Source of the DNA: JAXLYX01 sp046351215
Lineage (GTDB): Bacteria > Myxococcota_A > Polyangia > Polyangiales > Houyiibacteriaceae
Direction: 5' to 3'
NCBI GenBank assembly: GCA_046351215.1
Contig: JAXLYX010000049.1
Location: 1-13,770, forward strand
DNA length: 13,770 nucleotides
The notes under the pieces were generated by a model. The model was not told the DNA's origin. It worked only from the letters and a program-made list of their open reading frames with translations, and made no database searches. How positions within the stretch are numbered: position 1 is the first letter of the stretch; each line of letters begins with the position of its first letter. A program made the translations under genes and the position numbers. Shown in pieces: positions 1 through 9,552 of the stretch.

Positions 1-279
1 CACGGCGCGCAGCAGGACGGTGCTCTCGGCCCGTGCTCGGGCAGCGGCGCTCAGCAGAGCGGGCCCCACCAATGTCATCAGTGGGACGGTCGCGAGCGTT
101 GCGATGTTGGTCAGTTCCCCGATCGTGCCCACGCCGCGCGGGCCCACGAAGTGCGCCATGGCCTTCGAGCGCACGAGAGTCGCAACCGCCGTGATGCCCG
201 TCGCGATCGCCCCGTAGGCGACGGCTCTGGTCATGCTGGGCGCGTCGTTCGTCCCCTCGTGCTGAGATGATCGACTCAT
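1..279 (-). CDS. Wzx-like polysaccharide flippase, N-terminal fragment (partial)
   Basis: The reading frame starts at the ATG complementary to 277-279 and runs off the window edge, giving the first 93 residues. After a short polar start, two hydrophobic stretches flank the segment KAMAHFVGPRGVGTIGEL (about residues 32-49). This resembles the K-x-LA-x-x-xGPxGxxxIGQ-x-N pattern near the N-terminus of O-antigen and enterobacterial common antigen flippases of the MOP superfamily. Those proteins move undecaprenyl-linked sugar units across the inner membrane. A GAGGT stretch lies just upstream of this ATG; a second in-frame ATG at codon 16 (ending at 234) is the alternative start. It lies 91 nt downstream of rfbA on the same strand, so co-transcription with rfbA is likely. 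With only the N-terminus visible, substrate and exact family remain inferred. Confidence 0.62.
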   Translation of the reverse strand, partial: MSRSSQHEGTNDAPSMTRAVAYGAIATGITAVATLVRSKAMAHFVGPRGVGTIGELTNIATLATVPLMTLVGPALLSAAARARAESTVLLRAV

Positions 280-370
280 CCGACCTCACGTCGACGCTTC
301 AGGATCCCCCGCGCCCACGTGTCTGCAGGGAGGTTCGGACAGCGAGGCCTTTCTGCGCGAAGCCCGGGGA

Positions 371-1258
371 TCACTGGACCGTCGACGTGTCGGACGCGAG
401 CCCCAGCAGATACCTCCCATACTCCGTCTTCGACAGCGCCTTCCCCGCCTTCTCCAGCTCCTCGCGCCCGATCCACCCGTGCCGGAACGCGATCTCCTCC
501 GGACACGAGATCTGCAGGCCCTGCCGTTCCTGGATCGTCTGGATGAAGCCCGCGGCCTGGAAGAGCGCTTCGTGCGTGCCCGTGTCGAGCCACGCGGTGC
601 CCCGGGAGAGCTTCTCGAGGTGCAGCTCGCCGCGCTCGAGGTAGAGGCGGTTCAAGTCGGTGATCTCGAGCTCGCCGCGCGCGCTCGGCTTCAGGGACTT
701 CGCGAGCTCGACGACCTTCGAGTCGTAGAAGTAGAGGCCCGTCACGGCGTAATGGGACTTCGGCTGCTTCGGCTTCTCCTCGAGGCCGACGACGCGTCCC
801 TCGGCGTCGAACTCCGCGACGCCGTACGCCTCCGGGTTCTTCACGTAGTAGCCGAAGACGGTCGCGCCGCTCTCGCGCTTCGCGACCTCGGGCAGCATGC
901 GCGCGAGGCCCGCGCCGTAGAAGATGTTGTCGCCGAGGACGAGCGCGCCGCCCTCGCCGGCGAGGAACTCCTCGCCGATCAAGAACGCCTGCGCGAGCCC
1001 GTCGGGGCTCGGCTGCACCGCGTACGTGATCCGAAGGCCCCACTGGGAGCCGTCCCTGAGCAGCTTCCGGAAGGACGCCTGATCGTCCGGAGTCGTGATG
1101 ATGAGGACGTCCCGGATCCCCGCCAGCATCAGCGTGCTCAGCGGGTAGTAGATCATCGGCTTGTCGTAGACCGGCATCAGCTGCTTGCTGACGGCGATCG
1201 TGAGCGGATGGAGTCTCGTCCCCGAGCCCCCGGCGAGGATGATGCCCTTCTGGATCAT
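371..1258 (-). CDS. rfbA: Glucose-1-phosphate thymidylyltransferase (dTDP-glucose pyrophosphorylase)
   Basis: The 295-residue product makes dTDP-glucose from dTTP and glucose 1-phosphate, the first step of dTDP-L-rhamnose and related dTDP-sugar synthesis in the cytoplasm. The family signature is intact: GIILAGGSGTRLHPLT at residues 5-20 (nucleotide-binding G-rich loop with the catalytic Arg), then SKQLMPVYDKPMIYYPL, a GDNIFYG motif carrying the metal-binding Asp, EEKPKQPKSHYAVTGLYFYD, and WLDTGTHEAL near residue 225. The length matches the usual 290-295. The ATG start puts the signature at the expected distance from the N-terminus; the nearest purine-rich stretch (AAGGTG) is rather far upstream, so the RBS is weak. 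rfbB, rfbC and rfbD are not in the window. The gene is transcribed away from the Lrp-family regulator gene and towards the flippase gene, consistent with a surface-polysaccharide operon. Confidence 0.96.
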   Translation of the reverse strand: MIQKGIILAGGSGTRLHPLTIAVSKQLMPVYDKPMIYYPLSTLMLAGIRDVLIITTPDDQASFRKLLRDGSQWGLRITYAVQPSPDGLAQAFLIGEEFLAGEGGALVLGDNIFYGAGLARMLPEVAKRESGATVFGYYVKNPEAYGVAEFDAEGRVVGLEEKPKQPKSHYAVTGLYFYDSKVVELAKSLKPSARGELEITDLNRLYLERGELHLEKLSRGTAWLDTGTHEALFQAAGFIQTIQERQGLQISCPEEIAFRHGWIGREELEKAGKALSKTEYGRYLLGLASDTSTVQ

Positions 1259-1380
1259 GGCGCACGCACCTTATCACCTGACGGCGGCCATGCCGCCCCT
1301 CCCCAGCCTCGGACACATTCCGGAAACACGATCGTTAGGCCAAAGGCACTTCCGTCCGAATGCCGGGTCGGTCGATCCGC

Positions 1381-1442
1381 CCCGACTGGAACCTAGCAAT
1401 TCCAGGTACTTGCATTGAATCCTCCGGGGGGTTCCAGTTGGG
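1381..1442. promoter_or_regulatory. Inverted-repeat cluster (CTGGAA/TTCCAG half-sites) upstream of the regulator gene
   Basis: Two 13-nt arms at 1381-1393 and 1430-1442 are complementary at 12 of 13 positions; the mismatch would be a G-U pair in RNA. Inside them the core hexamer occurs three times: CTGGAA at 1386-1391, TTCCAG at 1400-1405 and TTCCAG at 1432-1437. The first two form a perfect palindrome with an 8-bp spacer. The cluster ends one base before the TTGACA box at 1444, the usual position for an operator or activator site. Lrp-family proteins bind several spaced, imperfect palindromes and often regulate themselves, so the neighbouring regulator is the obvious candidate ligand; that link is inferred. 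Confidence 0.5.
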
Positions 1443-1443
1443 T

Positions 1444-1472
1444 TTGACACGTCGCGTCGCAAGCCGTATTCA
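1444..1472 (+). promoter_or_regulatory. Candidate sigma-70 promoter for the regulator gene
   Basis: A perfect -35 hexamer TTGACA lies at 1444-1449. A weak -10 hexamer TATTCA (3 of 6 consensus positions) lies at 1467-1472, giving a 17-bp spacer. Transcription would begin near 1479-1481, leaving an untranslated leader of only about 18 nt before the ATG at 1498, with no strong Shine-Dalgarno sequence. The weak -10 would suit a regulated promoter. This is the only candidate promoter I noticed ahead of the regulator-gltBD run. Confidence 0.45.
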
Positions 1473-1500
1473 TTAGGCCCTTTCGGGTAGCGGCCTAATG
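1471..1500. promoter_or_regulatory. Perfect 9-bp inverted repeat spanning the start codon of the regulator gene
   Basis: CATTAGGCC at 1471-1479 is the exact reverse complement of GGCCTAATG at 1492-1500, with a 12-nt spacer. The right arm contains the ATG start codon and the left arm touches the candidate -10 box. Bound as DNA, it would be an autorepression operator over the transcription start. Folded as RNA, it would bury the start codon, but only if transcription begins upstream of 1471. The seven-base core TTAGGCC occurs a third time at 1335-1341 in the same intergenic region. Confidence 0.5.
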
Positions 1501-2031
1501 AAGTTCGGAGAAGAAACCTACGAGCTCGACGGGATCGACCGGCAGATGCTGGTCGCCCTGCAGGACGACGCGAAGCTCTCGCTCAAGGAGCTCGGCGAGC
1601 GTGTCGGCCTGGCCGCGCCGTCGGTCATGGAGCGCCTCCGGAAGATGGAGTCGGCGGGGATCATCACGGGCTACCACGCCGTGGTGGACGCTCGCGCGGT
1701 GGGCATCGACGTCGCGGCCTTCATCGGCGTGTCGGTGCGCAACCCACAGACGATCGAGGCGGTCGAGGCGTGGGCCACGGCCGAGGCCCAGGTGATGGAA
1801 TGCCATCACGTCACGGGCAGCTACTCGCTCCTGCTCAAGGTCAAGACGCGGAACATCCGCGCGCTCGACCTCCTCATCGGAAGCCTCCGCTCCATCGACG
1901 GAGTGAAGGGGACCGAGACCATGGTCGTCCTCTCGAGCCACTTCGAGCGCGTGAACCTGCCGCTCGTAGCGACGGCGGAGGACGAAGCCACAGACCGCGC
2001 GGCCAAGCGACCCCGCCGCCGCGCCTCCTGA
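1498..2031 (+). CDS. Lrp/AsnC-family transcriptional regulator
   Basis: The 177-residue protein has the two-domain Lrp layout. An N-terminal winged helix-turn-helix (about residues 10-60) begins with the family-typical ELDGIDRQML and continues LSLKELGERVGLAAPSVMER, then IITGYHAVVD. A RAM (amino-acid-sensing) domain covers about residues 70-150. The loop that usually reads GDYD in this family reads HHVTGSYSLLLKV (103-115), so both Asp positions are Ser. The last 20 residues form an Arg/Lys-rich tail ending RPRRRAS. The ATG at 1498 puts LDGID at the normal distance from the start, although no good Shine-Dalgarno precedes it. It lies 92 nt upstream of gltB on the same strand. Lrp activates gltBD in E. 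coli, so a local, possibly autoregulated control of the glutamate synthase genes is the natural inference. Confidence 0.93.
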   Translation: MKFGEETYELDGIDRQMLVALQDDAKLSLKELGERVGLAAPSVMERLRKMESAGIITGYHAVVDARAVGIDVAAFIGVSVRNPQTIEAVEAWATAEAQVMECHHVTGSYSLLLKVKTRNIRALDLLIGSLRSIDGVKGTETMVVLSSHFERVNLPLVATAEDEATDRAAKRPRRRAS

Positions 2032-2045
2032 ACGAAGAGAGTTTT

Positions 2046-2092
2046 CCGGTGGGCGCGGGGCGGACTCCGAGGAGCCGTCACCGACCCACCGG
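2046..2092 (+). promoter_or_regulatory. Nested stem-loop between the regulator gene and gltB
   Basis: CCGGTGGG at 2046-2053 pairs perfectly with CCCACCGG at 2085-2092 (8 bp, GC-rich). The 31-nt interior contains a smaller hairpin: CGG 2061-2063 with CCG 2075-2077 and CTC 2065-2067 with GAG 2072-2074, one bulged A and a CGAG loop. A second stretch CACCG (2079-2083) could compete for the left arm. No T-run follows, so it does not look like a simple terminator. It may act as a partial attenuator, an mRNA stabiliser or a processing site between regulator and enzyme genes. Confidence 0.35.
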
Positions 2093-2123
2093 GCATCGGA
2101 AACCCGAGAAGAGGAACTGAGAG

Positions 2124-6692
<4,569 letters not shown>

Positions 6693-6693
6693 G

Positions 6694-8166
6694 ATGGGTA
6701 AGCCGACTGGATTCAAGGAGTTCGCTCGGAAGACGGTTCCGTACGCCGAGCCCCTCGTCCGCCTGAAGACCTTCAAGGAATTCCTGGTCGAGGTCCCGGA
6801 GGAGCACCTCCGCACCCAGGGCGCGCGCTGCATGGACTGCGGCGTGCCGTTCTGCCACTCGTCGAACGGTTGTCCGATCGACAACCTGATCCCCGAGTGG
6901 AACGACCTCGTCTACCGCGGTCGTTGGCGCGAGGCGCTCGATCGTCTCCACAAGACGAACAACTTCCCGGAGTTCACGGGTCGTGTCTGTCCGGCACCGT
7001 GCGAGGGCGCGTGCGTCCTCGGCATCCACGAGCCGCCCGTCACGATCAAGAACCTCGAGATGTCGATCGTCGACCGTGGCTTCCAGGAGGGCTGGATCGC
7101 TCCGCAGCCGGCCCCCGTGAAGACCGGCAAGAAGGTCGCCGTCATCGGCTCGGGCCCCGCGGGTCTCGCGGCCGCGCAGCAGCTCTGCCGCGCGGGTCAC
7201 GAGGTCACGGTCTTCGAGCGTGACGACCGCATCGGCGGTCTGCTCATGTACGGCATCCCGAACATGAAGCTCGAGAAGGCCATCGTGGAGCGCCGCCTCG
7301 ACCAGATGCGCGCCGAGGGCGTGAAGTTCGTCACGAACGCTCACGTCGGCGTGAACGTGGACCTCGCGACGATCCGCGCCGAGCACGACGCCGTGATCCT
7401 CGCGACCGGCGCCACCAAGCCCCGTGACCTGCCGATCCCCGGCCGGAACCTGAAGGGCGTCCACTTCGCCATGGAGTTCCTCCGCGCGAACACCAAGTCG
7501 CTGCTCGACTCGGGTCTCGAGGACGGGAACTTCATCAACGCGAAGGGCAAGAAGGTCGTCGTCATCGGCGGCGGCGACACGGGCAACGACTGCCTCGGCA
7601 CGTCGCTCCGCCACGGCTGCGCGTCGCTCGTGAACTTCGAGGTCCTCCCGCGTCCGCCCGAAGGGCGCGCGGCGGACAATCCCTGGCCCGAGTGGCCGCG
7701 CATCTTCCGCGTCGACTACGGCCACTCGGAGTCCGAGGCCGTCTTCGGCAAGGATCCGCGCGAGTACCTCATCCTCTCGAAGCGCTTCGTCGACGACGGC
7801 AACGGCAACGTGAAGGCCGTCGAGACGGTCCGAGTCGAGTGGAAGAAGGACGAGAAGGGCCAGATGCAGATGGTCGAGGTGCCGGGCTCGGAGCAGACCT
7901 TCGAGTGCGACCTCGTCTTCCTCGCCATGGGCTTCCTCGGTCCCGAGGACGCGCCGGGCAAGGCGCTCGGCATCGACCGCGATCCGCGCTCGAACTTCAA
8001 GGCCGACTACGGGAAGTTCTCGACGAACCAGGACGGCGTCTTCGCCTGCGGCGACTGCCGCCGCGGCCAGTCGCTGATCGTCTGGGCCATCGCCGAGGGA
8101 CGCGGCGCCGCGCGCGCGGTCGACGAGTACCTCATGGGCGAGTCCAGCCTGCCCTGTCCGGACTGA
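6694..8166 (+). CDS. gltD: Glutamate synthase, small (beta) subunit, NADPH-dependent
   Basis: This 490-residue flavoprotein oxidises NADPH and passes electrons through FAD and iron-sulfur centres to the GltB subunit. The N-terminal Fe-S domain has Cys46, Cys49, Cys54 and Cys60 (CMDCGVPFC...GCPIDNLIPEWND), then Cys99, Cys103 and Cys107 (CPAPCEGAC), which would hold two 4Fe-4S clusters as in the dihydropyrimidine dehydrogenase N-terminal family. An FAD dinucleotide fold follows (VAVIGSGPAGLAAA, GSGPAG at 152-157), then an NADPH fold (VVVIGGGDTGNDC, near 292). The C-terminal FAD motif FACGDCRRGQSLIVWAI is typical of GltD. The start is 1 nt after the gltB stop, so translation is probably coupled and expression stoichiometric. 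A strong hairpin terminator follows 21 nt after the stop codon. No damaged motif was seen. Confidence 0.98.
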   Translation: MGKPTGFKEFARKTVPYAEPLVRLKTFKEFLVEVPEEHLRTQGARCMDCGVPFCHSSNGCPIDNLIPEWNDLVYRGRWREALDRLHKTNNFPEFTGRVCPAPCEGACVLGIHEPPVTIKNLEMSIVDRGFQEGWIAPQPAPVKTGKKVAVIGSGPAGLAAAQQLCRAGHEVTVFERDDRIGGLLMYGIPNMKLEKAIVERRLDQMRAEGVKFVTNAHVGVNVDLATIRAEHDAVILATGATKPRDLPIPGRNLKGVHFAMEFLRANTKSLLDSGLEDGNFINAKGKKVVVIGGGDTGNDCLGTSLRHGCASLVNFEVLPRPPEGRAADNPWPEWPRIFRVDYGHSESEAVFGKDPREYLILSKRFVDDGNGNVKAVETVRVEWKKDEKGQMQMVEVPGSEQTFECDLVFLAMGFLGPEDAPGKALGIDRDPRSNFKADYGKFSTNQDGVFACGDCRRGQSLIVWAIAEGRGAARAVDEYLMGESSLPCPD

Positions 8167-8187
8167 GACCGGCGGAACCGACGACGG

Positions 8188-8217
8188 GAGGCCCACTCGC
8201 GGATGCGGGTGGGCCTT
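8188..8217 (+). terminator. Intrinsic terminator-like hairpin after gltD
   Basis: AGGCCCAC at 8189-8196 pairs with GTGGGCCT at 8209-8216. The stem continues inward through a T-G pair and CGC/GCG to a GGAT tetraloop (8201-8204), and outward by one G-T pair, for about 13 bp in total. Only a short TTCT follows, so the U-tract is weak, as is common in GC-rich genomes. Its position just after gltD marks the end of the regulator-gltBD transcript and separates it from the polysaccharide genes. Confidence 0.8.
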
Positions 8218-8227
8218 CTGCCATCGG

Positions 8228-8239
8228 CGGACCGGTCCG
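8228..8239. repeat. Perfect 12-bp palindrome
   Basis: CGGACCGGTCCG reads the same on both strands. It lies in the 60-bp stretch between the gltD terminator and the acyltransferase gene, where a promoter or operator for the latter would sit. No clear -35 or -10 boxes were recognised around it. In GC-rich DNA a 12-bp palindrome can occur by chance, so an operator role is only a suggestion. Confidence 0.3.
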
Positions 8240-8256
8240 GCCCCCCTGCGTGACCC

Positions 8257-8272
8257 CGCCGGAGGTTCGGCG
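8257..8272 (+). promoter_or_regulatory. Ribosome binding site displayed in a hairpin loop
   Basis: GGAGGT at 8261-8266 is the only good Shine-Dalgarno sequence near the acyltransferase start. It is flanked by CGCCG (8257-8261) and CGGCG (8268-8272), which pair perfectly and leave GAGGTT in the loop. It lies 10 nt before the GTG at 8277 and 19 nt before the GTG at 8286, which favours the former as start. The hairpin may modulate translation initiation. Confidence 0.4.
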
Positions 8273-8276
8273 TAGA

Positions 8277-9467
8277 GTGCCGGCCGTGAGTGCCCCGAGG
8301 CCCATCGGCCGACTCCACAGCATCGACGTCCTCCGAGGGATCGCGGTTCTCGTCGTGGTGTTGCACCACCTGCCGTTCTCCTGGGCGGTCAGCGGAGCCC
8401 CCGACGCCACGGGAGCCCATGCGGCGCTCCCGCCCTCGGTGACGCAGTGGACGCACTACGGTCAGTACGGCGTCCACCTCTTCCTCGTCATCTCCGGCTT
8501 CTGCATCCATCTCCCCTGGGCGAGGGTCGGAGATCGGGGCCACACGATCGACTTCGTCCCCTTCTGGAGGAGGCGACTGCGTCGGCTGTACCCTCCCTAC
8601 CTCGTCGCGCTCGGCGCCACGCTCGCGGGATCCTTCCTCGCGTTCGGGGTCGCTCAGCACGGGGTCTCGCGAGGGGTCGCGGCTGCATTCGGCTACGCGT
8701 CGGTGGGCCTCCTGGTCACGGACGTCGTCCTGCACCTCGCACTCCTGCAGAACTTCACCCAGGCGCCTTGGCGGATCGGCAACGGACCGTTCTGGACACT
8801 GGCGCTCGAAGAGCAGCTCTACCTGCTCTACTTCGCGTTCCTCGCGCTCCGTCGACGTTCGTCGGCACCTCGGGCGGTCCTCGTCGCATTCCTCGTCACC
8901 CTCGGCTTCCGGCTCGCGACGCCTTGGCTCGAGGACTGGGTTCCGATCGAGTGGCTGCACCTCGGTCCTTCACGATGGTTCGAGTGGACCCTTGGGGCGC
9001 TCGCCGTCGAGGCGCATCACGGCCTCGTTCGCCTTCCCGCATGGCTGCGATGGCGCTCGACCTTCGCTCTGGCCCTGGCCTTCGCCTTCCTCTGCGATCC
9101 GCCGGAGCTCTGGGCCGGGCGCTGGACGGGCCTCCCGTTGCTCGCGGACCTCGCCTTCGGTCTCGCCTTCTTCGTCCTGGTTCATCGCTGGGTCTTCGCG
9201 GAGCCGGAGCTCGAGGGGCGGCACCACCCGATGGCTCGCCTCTTCGGTCGTCTGGGCGTGGAGAGCTATAGTGTGTACCTCGTGCATCAGCCCCTGCTCT
9301 TCGTCGGAAAGCGCCTCTCCATGGCCTTCGGGGCCTCGCTAGTGGGCATCCTCGTCGCTCGTTTCGTCGCGGGCGTGGGTGGGGGGCTCGTCTTCCATCG
9401 GCTCGTCGAGCGACGCTTCCTCGCTTCCGCCCGGGATCGAGCGCGAGGGGCCGCGTCCCGTGCCTAG
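8277..9467 (+). CDS. Acyltransferase-3 (OafA/YrhL-type) integral membrane protein
   Basis: The product (396 residues from GTG 8277) is a polytopic membrane protein of the acyltransferase-3 family, which moves acetyl or other acyl groups onto surface sugars or lipids. Family landmarks appear in order: LHSIDVLRGIAVLVVVLHHLPF (residues 13-34, with the His30-His31 pair in helix 1), YGVHLFLVISGFCIH, the basic segment FWRRRLRRLYPPYL, PFWTLALEEQLYLLYF, and ESYSVYLVHQPLLF near the C-terminus. About ten hydrophobic segments are visible and there is no SGNH extension. The start is uncertain: GTG 8277 is best placed for the GGAGGT at 8261-8266; GTG 8286 would shorten it by 3 residues and GTG 8250 lacks an RBS. 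It is the first gene after the gltD terminator and is followed at 70 nt by another membrane protein gene. The acceptor molecule cannot be read from the sequence. Confidence 0.88.
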   Translation: MPAVSAPRPIGRLHSIDVLRGIAVLVVVLHHLPFSWAVSGAPDATGAHAALPPSVTQWTHYGQYGVHLFLVISGFCIHLPWARVGDRGHTIDFVPFWRRRLRRLYPPYLVALGATLAGSFLAFGVAQHGVSRGVAAAFGYASVGLLVTDVVLHLALLQNFTQAPWRIGNGPFWTLALEEQLYLLYFAFLALRRRSSAPRAVLVAFLVTLGFRLATPWLEDWVPIEWLHLGPSRWFEWTLGALAVEAHHGLVRLPAWLRWRSTFALALAFAFLCDPPELWAGRWTGLPLLADLAFGLAFFVLVHRWVFAEPELEGRHHPMARLFGRLGVESYSVYLVHQPLLFVGKRLSMAFGASLVGILVARFVAGVGGGLVFHRLVERRFLASARDRARGAASRA

Positions 9468-9516
9468 CGGGGCCCGAGCGGCGGGAACCAGGGGGGCGGG
9501 GACTCGAGGAGCCCCG

Positions 9517-9552
9517 ATGGTTCCGGTCGCCGTCGGATGGGGGGGCCTGTGA
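9517..9552 (+). promoter_or_regulatory. Possible 11-codon leader ORF overlapping the next gene's start
   Basis: GAGGAG at 9506-9511, the best Shine-Dalgarno in the 69-bp gap after the acyltransferase gene, lies 5 nt before an ATG at 9517. That ATG is out of frame with the downstream gene. It opens a short frame reading MVPVAVGWGGL that ends at TGA 9550-9552. The stop overlaps the in-frame GTG codon 9549-9551 of the 461-aa gene in a GTGA arrangement, a classic layout for translational coupling. If real, the main protein would start at GTG 9549 by re-initiation. Confidence 0.3.

Noticed and set aside
276..1316. A 346-codon minus-strand frame overlapping rfbA
   Set aside because: It is the rfbA sequence read in another frame, Arg- and Gly-rich with no family motif; the rfbA frame has all catalytic signatures.
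1318..1325. TTCCGGAA palindrome in the rfbA upstream region
   Set aside because: It is a single 8-bp palindrome, not extended and not repeated nearby, so chance is a sufficient explanation.
1401..1416. Possible sigma-54 promoter (TTGCA at 1410-1414)
   Set aside because: The -24 GG is not present at the required spacing upstream of the GC of TTGCA, so the element does not fit.
7692..8276. N-terminal extension of the acyltransferase frame into gltD
   Set aside because: The extension reads the gltD sequence and terminator in a different frame and is Arg- and Pro-rich. The family's first helix begins just after the GTG codons at 8277 and 8286, with an SD at 8261.
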